Of a DNA stretch of 30,160 nucleotides, positions 14,799-23,157 are shown piece after piece. The translations under genes were made by a program, and so were the position numbers. The stretch is from JAUZQZ01 sp964624255. Lineage in GTDB: Bacteria > Pseudomonadota > Zetaproteobacteria > Mariprofundales > Mariprofundaceae. The notes beneath the pieces were generated by a model, which did no database searches, was not told the DNA's origin, and saw only the letters and a list, made by a program, of their open reading frames with translations. The stretch is from assembly GCA_964624255.1 (NCBI GenBank), contig CAZUWV010000013.1, forward strand, positions 1-30,160. Reading direction: 5' to 3'. Numbering within the stretch: the first letter of the stretch is position 1; every line of letters starts with the position of its first letter.

Positions 14799-16643
14799 TT
14801 ACGCCAACTGTTCCAGATCGCGGACGGCCCCACGATCTGCCGAGGTCGCAAGGGCCGCATAGGCTTGCAGAGATTTGGAGACTACACGGTCCCGTTTTAC
14901 CGGTTTCCAGGCACTTTTACCCCTGGCCTCCATCGCTTTCCGACGACCATCTAAAACTTTATTCGGAATAGATAAGTGTATGGAACGACCAGGAATATCA
15001 ATCTCAATCATATCACCAGCCTCAATCAACCCAATCGCGCCACCTTCGGCCGCTTCGGGTGAAATGTGCCCAATCGACAAGCCGGATGTGCCACCGGAAA
15101 AACGGCCATCGGTCAAGAGGGCACACGCCTTACCCAACCCCTTCGATTTCAGGTACGAGGTAGGGTAAAGCATTTCCTGCATACCTGGCCCGCCCTTCGG
15201 ACCCTCATAGCGAATCACCACTACATCGCCAGCCACAATATCATCGTTGAGAATAGCCGCTACTGCAGCCTCCTGCGATTCAAACACACGGGCGCGACCG
15301 CTGAATGTCCAGATAGATTCATCCACGCCGGCGGTTTTCACAATACAGCCCCTCTCCGCAATATTGCCGTAGAGTACAGCCAACCCGCCCTCTTTCGAAT
15401 AGGCATGCGTCACATCACGGATACAGCCATTCTCGCGGTCATCATCAAGTTCCTTCCAGTACCCGGACTGCGAAAATGCTTCCAGCGAAGGCACACCGCC
15501 AGGAGCAGCAAGAAACAATTGTCGCGCCTCCCTGTTCTCGGGGTTCGTGATATCCCATAGAGCCAGCGCATCGCCCAGTGTTGATGCATGCACGCAACCG
15601 ACATCGGCATGCAGCAGTCCGGCTCGATGCAGTTCGGCAAGGATACCCATGATACCGCCGGCACGGTGCACATCCTCAAGATGATACCGGGACGACGGGG
15701 AAACTCTGCAAATATTCGGAATGCGGTGCGACATGCGGTCAATATCGGCCATGGTAAAAGGCACGCCCGCCTCCTGTGCAATAGCCAGCAAATGCAGCAC
15801 TGTATTCGTAGAGCCGCCCATGGCGATATCCAGTGCGATCGCATTCTCGAAGGCTTCGAACGTAGCAATTGAGCGTGGCAACGCCGAGGCGTCATCCTGC
15901 TCGTAATAACGCTTCGCCAGCTCCACCGACAAGCGACCGGCCCGCAGGAACAATTCCTTGCGAGCTGCATGGGTAGCGACCAGCGAGCCATTGCCAGGCA
16001 ATGCAAGCCCCAACGCCTCGGTCAGGCAGTTCATTGAATTAGCGGTAAACATGCCCGAGCAGGAACCACAAGTCGGACAGGCAGAGCGCTCAATAGCCGC
16101 CACATCCTCATCCGCCACTTCCGGATCAACAGCCCTCACCATGGCATCAATGAGATCCAGATGCAGTTCGCGGTTATTCAGCGTCACCTTCCCAGCCTCC
16201 ATCGGGCCGCCGGAAACAAAAATTACCGGAATATTCAAGCGCATCGCCGCCATCAGCATCCCCGGCGTAATCTTGTCACAGTTGGAGATGCAGACCAAAG
16301 CATCGGCGCAGTGCGCGTTGCACATATATTCAACTGAATCCGCGATCAGGTCGCGGCTGGGTAAAGAATACAGCATACCGCCGTGGCCCATGGCGATACC
16401 ATCATCAATAGCGATCGTATTAAATTCCTTGGCCACGCCGCCGGAAGCCTCGATTTCACGCGCCACCATCTGACCCAGATCCTTCAAATGCACGTGGCCG
16501 GGTACGAATTGGGTGAACGAATTGGCAATGGCGATTATCGGCTTGTCCCAATCCCCCTCTCTGGTGCCTGTAGCCCGCCAAAGGGCGCGGGCACCGGCCA
16601 TATTACGTCCATGAGTGGTTGTGCGTGAGCGGTATACCGGCAT
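14799..16643 (-). CDS. ilvD: Dihydroxy-acid dehydratase
   Basis: This 614-residue enzyme catalyses the third common step of branched-chain amino acid synthesis, dehydrating dihydroxyisovalerate and dihydroxymethylvalerate. The Fe-S cluster cysteines are visible: Cys122 in SNCDKITPGM, and CPTCGSC with Cys189, 192 and 195. Asp81 and Lys124 lie in the metal and active-site region, and the GRFSGGTSG loop is near the C-terminus. The length is that of the long (E. coli-type) form. GGAGG sits six bases before the ATG. It lies 9.7 kb from ilvBH and on the other strand, so it is transcribed separately. It is divergent from nadA, with 234 bp between. About 150 bp separate it from mfd downstream, without a clear terminator. 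Confidence 0.96.
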   Translation of the reverse strand: MPVYRSRTTTHGRNMAGARALWRATGTREGDWDKPIIAIANSFTQFVPGHVHLKDLGQMVAREIEASGGVAKEFNTIAIDDGIAMGHGGMLYSLPSRDLIADSVEYMCNAHCADALVCISNCDKITPGMLMAAMRLNIPVIFVSGGPMEAGKVTLNNRELHLDLIDAMVRAVDPEVADEDVAAIERSACPTCGSCSGMFTANSMNCLTEALGLALPGNGSLVATHAARKELFLRAGRLSVELAKRYYEQDDASALPRSIATFEAFENAIALDIAMGGSTNTVLHLLAIAQEAGVPFTMADIDRMSHRIPNICRVSPSSRYHLEDVHRAGGIMGILAELHRAGLLHADVGCVHASTLGDALALWDITNPENREARQLFLAAPGGVPSLEAFSQSGYWKELDDDRENGCIRDVTHAYSKEGGLAVLYGNIAERGCIVKTAGVDESIWTFSGRARVFESQEAAVAAILNDDIVAGDVVVIRYEGPKGGPGMQEMLYPTSYLKSKGLGKACALLTDGRFSGGTSGLSIGHISPEAAEGGAIGLIEAGDMIEIDIPGRSIHLSIPNKVLDGRRKAMEARGKSAWKPVKRDRVVSKSLQAYAALATSADRGAVRDLEQLA

Positions 16644-16795
16644 TGGAATCCTCCAAATGAATATTGTTTATGCAGTCGCGCTCAGGATAGCTCGTTTCAA
16701 TCTCACACGCTAACCCGGACTACCCCAAGCCGAACAGCTCCACCATGTCCTCATTTTATCCCGAAAATAGGTTCAAAGCGAAATGGCCCCTCATT

Positions 16796-16820
16796 CGCCC
16801 GCAGTTTTGCAAGAGGCTCT
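16796..16820. repeat. Short repeat, copy B (partner at 11253)
   Basis: CGCCCGCAGTTTTGCAAGAGGCTCT is the second copy of the motif at 11253-11278. It sits in the ilvD-nadA divergent region, about 20 bp upstream of the candidate nadA -35. Confidence 0.4.
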
Positions 16821-16841
16821 GTCTCCTCCTATCATGCAACA

Positions 16842-16869
16842 TTGACATCGTCGGAACTCGCTTTAACAC
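16842..16869 (+). promoter_or_regulatory. Candidate nadA promoter
   Basis: TTGACA (16842-16847) is a perfect -35. With a 16-bp spacer the -10 would be TAACAC (16864-16869), which matches the consensus at only 3 of 6 positions. Transcription would start within a few bases of the ATG at 16878, giving a nearly leaderless mRNA. That agrees with the absence of a Shine-Dalgarno. Confidence 0.4.
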
Positions 16870-16877
16870 TTCCCGCT

Positions 16878-17966
16878 ATGAACAGCAATGCACTGATGCA
16901 GGAACTCTACGACACGCCCGAAAGCGATCTCCTGGAAGCAATCCGGAGATTACGTGCTCGTCTGGGCGATCAGGTACTGATCCTGGGTCATCATTATCAG
17001 CGCGAAGAGGTGTTCGCCTTTGCCGATGTGTCCGGTGACTCACTGAAGCTGGCACAGCAGGCTGCGAGCACTGATGCGCCTTATATTATATTCTGCGGTG
17101 TACATTTCATGGCTGAAACCGCCGATATTTTAACCTCGGACAGGCAAGCAGTTATTCTCCCCGATCTTGCCGCCGGTTGTTCAATGGCGGATATGGCCGA
17201 TGAAGGACAAGTAGGAAGATGCTGGTCCGAACTGGCTGAAATACTGCAACCGGACCAGTGTGTAACACCCGTCACCTATATCAATTCGACCGCTTCCCTG
17301 AAGGCTTTTTGTGGCGAACATGGCGGTATTGTCTGCACGTCGAGCAATGCCCGCCGCGTCATGAAATGGGCATGGAGCAGCCGCCAGAAGATACTCTTTT
17401 TCCCGGACCAGCATCTGGGCGAAAACACAGCTTTGGCTATGGGTATACCCGAAAGCGATATCATTCTCTGGGATCCGGCCCGGACGATGGGTGGTAATAC
17501 ACAGGAATCCATTGCCAGCGCGCGCCTGATCCTGTGGAAAGGATTCTGTTCGGTACATCAGCTGTTCAAACCGGAACATATCCTGATGATGCGTGAGCAA
17601 TATCCAGGTATTGAAATACTTGCTCATCCGGAATGCTCGCATGCGCTGTGTGAAAAGGCTGATTTTACCGGTTCCACCGAAGCCATCATCCAGCATGTAG
17701 CCCATGCCTCCCCCGGACAGGCCTTCGCCATCGGTACGGAACTGAATCTGGTGAACCGTCTCCGATTGCGGAACCCGGATCACCCCATCTATTTTCTTTC
17801 ACCCACGGTATGCATGTGTTCCACCATGTTCCGCACCGATCCGCAGCATCTATATACCGCATTACTCGGTATTGACAAGGGCCACATAAGCAACCGGATC
17901 AGGGTTGCCGATGGAGACAAACGCCGGGCCAGAATTTCGCTCGACCGGATGCTCAATCTTGCTTAA
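16878..17966 (+). CDS. nadA: Quinolinate synthase A
   Basis: The 362-residue enzyme condenses iminoaspartate (from NadB) with dihydroxyacetone phosphate to make quinolinate for NAD synthesis. It is a 4Fe-4S enzyme; candidate cluster cysteines are Cys73 (FCGVHFMAETADIL), Cys153 (GIVCTSSNA) and Cys312/314 (SPTVCMCSTM). LILGHHYQREEV is the N-terminal substrate motif, and GNTQES and GTELNLVNRL are also family-typical. I chose the ATG at 16878; the upstream TTG at 16842 lies in the -35 of the likely promoter. nadB and nadC are not in the window. It begins the long + strand run and overlaps the next gene. Confidence 0.95.
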   Translation: MNSNALMQELYDTPESDLLEAIRRLRARLGDQVLILGHHYQREEVFAFADVSGDSLKLAQQAASTDAPYIIFCGVHFMAETADILTSDRQAVILPDLAAGCSMADMADEGQVGRCWSELAEILQPDQCVTPVTYINSTASLKAFCGEHGGIVCTSSNARRVMKWAWSSRQKILFFPDQHLGENTALAMGIPESDIILWDPARTMGGNTQESIASARLILWKGFCSVHQLFKPEHILMMREQYPGIEILAHPECSHALCEKADFTGSTEAIIQHVAHASPGQAFAIGTELNLVNRLRLRNPDHPIYFLSPTVCMCSTMFRTDPQHLYTALLGIDKGHISNRIRVADGDKRRARISLDRMLNLA

Positions 17967-19419
17967 ACGATCCTTTTTGTTTTTTTTACTACTCGTTTTC
18001 CTGCCATCCCACTTATTGGCGGCGACCACATCGCTGAAAGCCCTGACGCATGATATAGAATCCTTCATGCACAACTCTGATAGCCGCTTCGCACCGGCAG
18101 CAATGGTCCGCGCTCAAGCCATTCTCGGCGCGGCTCTGGTCGCAGATAGAAACCACGATGCGAAAACCCGCCAGGAAAGTATAAAAGCGGCGGAGACTAT
18201 CCTGACCAGCGCCCGCGAACAGGCGCAGACTTTCAAATCAAAATACAAAGGGGTGTTGCAGCTTGAGCAGGCAGCAACGGAGGCATCGGGAAAAATTCCT
18301 TATGCCGGATTGAACGCTGCGGAAAACCAGCTGCACGCATTGATACGGGCATTCGGACATGGAGAGTTGAATCGGAGCGTAGGACTCGCGGCCGGTGCGA
18401 AAAATGCATTCAAATCCGTATTGAATGCCAGGCTACCTTCTCTACTGGGTAAAACAGATGCAGCCTTGCTCAAGGCATCCAGAGCAGGTGCCGAGCGCTA
18501 CGCCCCCCAATCCTATATGGCGGCCAGAAAGTGGCTGGCCAGAGCTCTCGCCTATAAAGACGGACAAAGTAACCGCTGGCCGCACCACCCGGCTCTCGGA
18601 CTCAAACTGGCGCATGCTGCAAGCAAACTGACACTGCAAATCAGGCAATGGCGCAGGCATCCTGAAAGCTACGAACAGCTGGTCATGGAGGCGAGGCAAG
18701 GGCGATTTCAGATTGCCCGGGCGCTGGGAATAGATGTGGATGCAACTGATGCGGGTTTGGATGAGAATATCAATGTTCTCGTGCAACGTATCCATGCCCT
18801 GAGACACGATTTAGCGCAGGAGCGCCAGACCTACAATAATAAAATAGCGGCGTTGAAACAACTCGGCGCCAACCGGCTTAAGCAGAAAACAGACGCCCTG
18901 CGTAGCAAAATGGAAAAGGTACAGAGTAAACAAATGAACAACCTCAAGGAAATATTTCGTACCAAGCTGGAACGGGAAACCTTCGAGACACGACGTCAGC
19001 AACGACTGCGTAAGCTATTTAAGAAAGGTGAAGTAAAAATCCTGGTCAACCTTGACGGTTCGCTGTTAATACGCCTTTCTTCCTTGAAATTTGCGCCTGG
19101 AGAAACGGCAATTGCCAGAAAATACTTTGATTTATTGAGCCGCCTAAAGGCAGGATTGGCGCAATACCCTGAGCGCAAAGTGTCCATTGAAGGACATACT
19201 GACAACCAGGGCGATGCGAGAGCCAATCAAAAATTATCGCTTAAGCGCGCAGAAGCCGTCCGCGACTTTCTGACCGCGGCGGGAATGAACGGTGGCAGGC
19301 TAAAGGCGCTGGGTTATGGCGAAGTGCGCCCAATTGCCAGCAATGATTACGCGCGAGGCAGGACCATGAATCGGCGCATTGATGTCGTGATCCAGGCCAA
19401 AAAATGGAATTTGAATTGA
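17959..19419 (+). CDS. OmpA-family protein with DUF4398-like and coiled-coil regions
   Basis: This is a secreted, periplasm-facing protein of about 486 residues. A TTG at 17959 gives a clean signal peptide (KRS, then FLFFLLLVFLPSHLLA, cleavage after LLA). A longer frame to 17905 would bury it, so I prefer TTG despite its rarity. Two DUF4398-like helical segments are visible: FAPAAMVRAQAIL near 44-63 and YAPQSYMAARKWLARAL near 181-199. A basic coiled coil spans about 284-354. The C-terminal OmpA domain (about 365-486) has EGHTDNQGD, NQKLSLKRAEAV and NRRIDVV, which bind diaminopimelate in peptidoglycan. It probably anchors an envelope component to the wall. Start and stop overlap nadA and the LOG gene. 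Confidence 0.82.
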   Translation: MLKRSFLFFLLLVFLPSHLLAATTSLKALTHDIESFMHNSDSRFAPAAMVRAQAILGAALVADRNHDAKTRQESIKAAETILTSAREQAQTFKSKYKGVLQLEQAATEASGKIPYAGLNAAENQLHALIRAFGHGELNRSVGLAAGAKNAFKSVLNARLPSLLGKTDAALLKASRAGAERYAPQSYMAARKWLARALAYKDGQSNRWPHHPALGLKLAHAASKLTLQIRQWRRHPESYEQLVMEARQGRFQIARALGIDVDATDAGLDENINVLVQRIHALRHDLAQERQTYNNKIAALKQLGANRLKQKTDALRSKMEKVQSKQMNNLKEIFRTKLERETFETRRQQRLRKLFKKGEVKILVNLDGSLLIRLSSLKFAPGETAIARKYFDLLSRLKAGLAQYPERKVSIEGHTDNQGDARANQKLSLKRAEAVRDFLTAAGMNGGRLKALGYGEVRPIASNDYARGRTMNRRIDVVIQAKKWNLN

Positions 19420-20468
19420 CGGAGAACCATCCCCTTTCCGGACTCTCGCCTCCGATCCGGCAACATGTTCGCGGGCTACTCGATGCATTTAGACATGATG
19501 ATCCATACAAGCGCGCCATTATTATGGAAATCATGCAATTACTGGACGAGGATCAGGGCACGGCTGATCTGAAAATGATATCCAGCATCATCCAGGAAAT
19601 ACGCAAAGGCCTGAATGTATTTGCCCCTTACAAAGCGGTACGTAAGGTCTGTATCTTCGGTTCCGCCCGCACCTCCCCTGAGCATCCGCAATATATACAG
19701 GCCAGAGAGTGCGCCAGCCGTATCCGTGAAAGTGGTATGATGGTCATTACCGGCGGTGGCGGAGGAATCATGCAGGCGGCCAACGAAGGTGCCGGTGAAG
19801 CCCAGTCTTTCGGTATCAACATCAACCTGCCCATGGAGCAATTTCCCAACCCCGTAGTGGATGGCTCTCCACGCCATTTCTACTGCAAATACTTTTTCAC
19901 CCGCAAGTTGTTTTTCCTCAAGGAAAGCGATGCCATTATTCTGGCACCTGGCGGGTTCGGTACGCTTGATGAAGCATTTGAGACCCTGACGCTGCTACAA
20001 ACGGGAAGAACACCTCCCATTCCGGTGATTCTTCTGGAAGCGCCGGGGGATGATTACTGGGGACCACTGGTACACTCCTGGATGCGCAGGCTGGTGGATG
20101 GACACCTTATCGGCAGCAACGATCATAAATTTCTCTACCATACGGACAGTGCTGAATCGGCAGTTCGTCACATTACCGATTTTTACACCAACTACCATAG
20201 TTTCCGTTATGTGGGTGAATGGGTATTACTGCGTATTCTCTGTCCGCTTTCATCTGATGCGCTGGATCGCCTCAATGCGGAATTTTCCGATGTCCTGGAT
20301 AAGCGGGGAGTTGAGCAGGTGTTTCGCTGGCCGAAAAATGATAGCAAGGAATATCGCCACCTGCCAAGGCTGCGTATGCGGCTAAATCGCCACCGCATGA
20401 ACGTGCTGCCGGAAATAATTCGGCGTATGAACGCCATCGCGGAGAACGACCCTGAAAAATGTTGCTAG
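19404..20468 (+). CDS. LOG-family (TIGR00730) nucleotide-hydrolase-like protein
   Basis: The 354-residue protein has the Rossmann-like LOG/lysine-decarboxylase-like fold. Key motifs are GGGGGIMQAANEGAG (about 116-130) and PGGFGTLDE (about 182-190), the nucleotide-binding and catalytic signatures. Characterised relatives hydrolyse nucleoside 5'-monophosphates to free base and ribose 5-phosphate (cytokinin activation, or purine nucleotide turnover in PpnN). This form has an N-terminal helical extension of about 75 residues and a C-terminal extension of about 80, so it is larger than the small LOG enzymes. The substrate is not known. It overlaps the OmpA-like gene by 16 bp. Confidence 0.82.
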   Translation: MEFELTENHPLSGLSPPIRQHVRGLLDAFRHDDPYKRAIIMEIMQLLDEDQGTADLKMISSIIQEIRKGLNVFAPYKAVRKVCIFGSARTSPEHPQYIQARECASRIRESGMMVITGGGGGIMQAANEGAGEAQSFGININLPMEQFPNPVVDGSPRHFYCKYFFTRKLFFLKESDAIILAPGGFGTLDEAFETLTLLQTGRTPPIPVILLEAPGDDYWGPLVHSWMRRLVDGHLIGSNDHKFLYHTDSAESAVRHITDFYTNYHSFRYVGEWVLLRILCPLSSDALDRLNAEFSDVLDKRGVEQVFRWPKNDSKEYRHLPRLRMRLNRHRMNVLPEIIRRMNAIAENDPEKCC

Positions 20469-20534
20469 CACATCACCGTTTGGAATATTTTAACTACGAG
20501 GCATGTAAAGCCCCACAAAGAGGATTCAGTTACG

Positions 20535-21389
20535 GTGGGTCATAATTACAGCAGGACGATTCTCTACACAGCGGTGGCCCTGTTGGCCTTCGCCGCCAAT
20601 TCCCTGCTTTGTCGTTTGGCTCTCGGCGGATTGAGTATTGATGCAGCCAGCTTTTCAGCCATCCGTTTGACCTCCGGCGCCATCACCCTGTTTACCCTCG
20701 TACTTCTTTCCCGGAAGCAGGTGTCGTGGAAGCGGTGTGGAAACTGGACATCCGCCTTGATGCTGTTCCTCTATGTTATCACTTTTTCTTTCGCCTACCT
20801 CAGCCTGAGCGCCGGGACAGGCGCACTCATTCTCTTCGGCGCAGTACAAATAACCATGGTGCTTGGGGCATTGCGCTCCGGCGAAGCGCCCGGCACCATG
20901 GAGTGGTTGGGTATCGTGGTGGCCGTGGCGGGGCTTGTATACCTGTTGCTACCCGGCCTTTCCGCCCCCTCCCCCACCGCTTCCGCATTGATGCTCACTT
21001 CCGGCATTGCATGGGGTATTTATTCACTGAGGGGAAGACAAACCGGGGATGCGCTAACCCATACGGCGGGAAATTTCATCCGCACCCTGCCCATGATCGC
21101 CGTTGCAGGCCTGACAAGCATACCCCGGATGCATGCATCCACCGAAGGCATCACACTTGCCATATTGTCTGGAGCACTGGCGTCGGGCATGGGTTACGCC
21201 ATCTGGTATATGGCCCTCAAGGGCCTCACGGCCATCCGTGCGGCGGTTGTTCAACTCTCGGTTCCGGTTTTCGCAGCCACAGGTGGCGCTGCTTTCCTCG
21301 CGGAAGTTATCACTGGTCGCCTTATACTTTCATCCATCATCATCCTCGGTGGAATTTGGCTCACCATGATCGGCCACCGTACCGGATAA
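20535..21389 (+). CDS. DMT/EamA-family transporter
   Basis: The 284-residue protein is strongly hydrophobic, with about ten predicted membrane segments arranged as two EamA repeats. Examples are ILYTAVALLAFAANSLLC at the start and AAVVQLSVPVFAATGGAAFL in the second half. Family members export metabolites or drugs in exchange for protons; the substrate cannot be read from sequence. The start is GTG at 20535, with AAAGAGGA about 10 bases upstream. It follows the LOG gene by 66 bp and precedes pyrD by 59 bp, likely within one transcript. Confidence 0.85.
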   Translation: MGHNYSRTILYTAVALLAFAANSLLCRLALGGLSIDAASFSAIRLTSGAITLFTLVLLSRKQVSWKRCGNWTSALMLFLYVITFSFAYLSLSAGTGALILFGAVQITMVLGALRSGEAPGTMEWLGIVVAVAGLVYLLLPGLSAPSPTASALMLTSGIAWGIYSLRGRQTGDALTHTAGNFIRTLPMIAVAGLTSIPRMHASTEGITLAILSGALASGMGYAIWYMALKGLTAIRAAVVQLSVPVFAATGGAAFLAEVITGRLILSSIIILGGIWLTMIGHRTG

Positions 21390-21448
21390 GCATCAAGGTG
21401 AAAAATCAAGATCGTGCCAAGCAAGATGCGTATCGCTATGCTTCGAAC

Positions 21449-22393
21449 ATGATTGACAAGGCAACCCCCGACCTTTCCACCTGCTTCGCCGGGTTGGCTC
21501 TCGCTACACCCATCGTATTACTCTCCGGTTGCGTCGGCTTCGGTGAGGAGTACACACGCGTGGAAGGCTTTTCCAACCGGGACGTGGGTGCGGTCATCCT
21601 CAAGGGAACAACCCTTGAAGCAAGACTAGGAAATACACCGCACCGCATTTATGAAACACCCTCTGGCATGCTTAACGCCATCGGTCTTCAAAACCCCGGG
21701 GCACGCTACGTCATCGACCGTATTTTACCCTTCCTGCCACATGATGAAACACAGTTCTGGGCCAATGCCAATGGCTCGACCCTGGAGGAATATGCCGAAG
21801 TAGCGCGATTATTCGATGATTCGCCCGTAACCGCGATCGAAATCAATATTTCCTGCCCCAACGTCAAAAAAGGCGGCGTTCATTTCGGTAACGACCCGGT
21901 CATGGCGGCGAAGGTCGTGGAAGCCATGCGTCCAATGACGAAGAAACCTTTGATCACCAAACTTTCGCCCAATAACGCCGACATTGGCGAGACAGCCAGG
22001 CATGTTATTGAGGCAGGCACGGACGGACTATCAGTGATTAACACGCTGGTTGGCATGGCCGTGGATATTCAATCGCGCAGGCCCGTGATCGGCAATATTT
22101 CGGGTGGTCTGTCCGGTCCGGCCATCAAGCCGGTGGCGCTATGGAAGCTGTATCAAACACGGGCCATCGCTGCCAGACACGGCATTCCCATTCTGGGGCA
22201 AGGTGGTATCACCAGTGCAAACGATGCCATCGAATTCGCCATAACAGGTGCGGATATCATCGGCCTGGGAACAGGGCTTTTTTACGATCCGCTGCTACCG
22301 CGCAAGGTACTGAATGGACTATCCGCGTACCTGACAGATCACGGTATTTCCGATTACTCCGGTATCGTCGGCACGCTTGACCCGGATTGTTGA
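21449..22393 (+). CDS. pyrD: Dihydroorotate dehydrogenase, class 1B catalytic type
   Basis: The 314-residue enzyme oxidises dihydroorotate to orotate in pyrimidine synthesis. It is class 1B by sequence: SGCVGFGEEY (26-35), LKGTTLEARLGN, ETPSGMLNAIGLQNPG, and NISCPNVKKGG with the catalytic-base Cys136 (class 2 has Ser there). INTLVGMAVDI and GGLSGPAIKPVAL bind FMN and substrate. Class 1B enzymes normally work with PyrK, an FAD/2Fe-2S subunit that passes electrons to NAD; pyrK is not adjacent. The ATG at 21449 has a poor Shine-Dalgarno. A GTG at 21398 would add 17 residues but has no family support. The stop overlaps the nuclease start by one base (TGATG). The LLSGC near the N-terminus is part of the FMN motif, not a lipobox. 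Confidence 0.9.
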   Translation: MIDKATPDLSTCFAGLALATPIVLLSGCVGFGEEYTRVEGFSNRDVGAVILKGTTLEARLGNTPHRIYETPSGMLNAIGLQNPGARYVIDRILPFLPHDETQFWANANGSTLEEYAEVARLFDDSPVTAIEINISCPNVKKGGVHFGNDPVMAAKVVEAMRPMTKKPLITKLSPNNADIGETARHVIEAGTDGLSVINTLVGMAVDIQSRRPVIGNISGGLSGPAIKPVALWKLYQTRAIAARHGIPILGQGGITSANDAIEFAITGADIIGLGTGLFYDPLLPRKVLNGLSAYLTDHGISDYSGIVGTLDPDC

Positions 22394-23157
22394 TGAATCG
22401 CACGAGCTACTCCCTCGCACTGATCGCAGCCCTGCTGTGCGGCGCCTGGCCAACACAGGCGGGAACATTCTCCGTCGTTAGCAGGTCGCGCTGGGTACGG
22501 GTCGCATATATCTATGATGGAGACACATTTAAAACAGCCAAAGGGGAAAGAATACGTCTGCTCGGCATCAACGCGCCCGAAATTACGCATGGCTCCAAGC
22601 CGGGCCAGGTGATGGGAAACGCCGCCACGCAGGCCCTGACTTCGCTAATCGCGGGTAAAACCGTGCGTTTGACATTCGATCGCCAGCGACGCGATATCTA
22701 TGGCAGAACGCTGGCGCAGGTATGGCTGCGCGATGGAACATGGGTGGATGGCGAAATGGTTCGCCTCGGATTCGCGCATGTTTACACCTTCACGCCCAAT
22801 CTGCATTGGGCGAAACGTCTGATTGCACTGGAACGCACTGCACGCAAACACCATTTGGGCATCTGGAATACCAGACGCTTCTCAGTCATCCCGGCAAACA
22901 GGGTAAAGCCATCCGATATGGGCCAGTTCCATGTTGTCACAGGGGTCGTTGGCCACATCAACGCCCATGGTACGGGCTTCAGCATGGGGCGCCTTCATAT
23001 CAGTGTCCCGCGCAAATATCACAGATGGTTTCATTTTCCCCTCCGTCTCCGTACAGGCCAGACAGTGACTGTACATGGCGTTATCCGTGCGAACAATGCG
23101 GGGACGCTCTACCTCGCCTTGCATAGCCCCTTCGACCTGGAAACGCCGACCCGGTGA
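22393..23157 (+). CDS. Secreted thermonuclease (SNase-family) with C-terminal extension
   Basis: The 254-residue precursor has a signal peptide (cleavage after WPTQA, about residue 23). The SNase fold follows: DGDTF (Asp42/Asp44) for calcium, RLLGINAPE with Arg55 and Glu63, and DIYGRTLA with Arg105, matching catalytic Arg35, Glu43 and Arg87 of staphylococcal nuclease. It therefore cleaves DNA and RNA outside the cytoplasm. About 85 residues after GIWNTRRF form an OB-fold-like extension (VTGVVGHINAHG, TVHGVIRANNAG) not found in the minimal nuclease. Overlaps of 1 bp with pyrD and 4 bp (GTGA) with the protease indicate translational coupling. Confidence 0.9.
   Translation: MNRTSYSLALIAALLCGAWPTQAGTFSVVSRSRWVRVAYIYDGDTFKTAKGERIRLLGINAPEITHGSKPGQVMGNAATQALTSLIAGKTVRLTFDRQRRDIYGRTLAQVWLRDGTWVDGEMVRLGFAHVYTFTPNLHWAKRLIALERTARKHHLGIWNTRRFSVIPANRVKPSDMGQFHVVTGVVGHINAHGTGFSMGRLHISVPRKYHRWFHFPLRLRTGQTVTVHGVIRANNAGTLYLALHSPFDLETPTR

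Noticed and set aside
20726..21448. Long N-terminal extension of PyrD
   Set aside because: It is an out-of-frame reading of the DMT transporter; PyrD homology begins just after 21449.
21449..21535. Lipobox-like LLSGC in PyrD
   Set aside because: It is part of the conserved FMN-site motif SGCxGFGEEY and the region is not a signal peptide.
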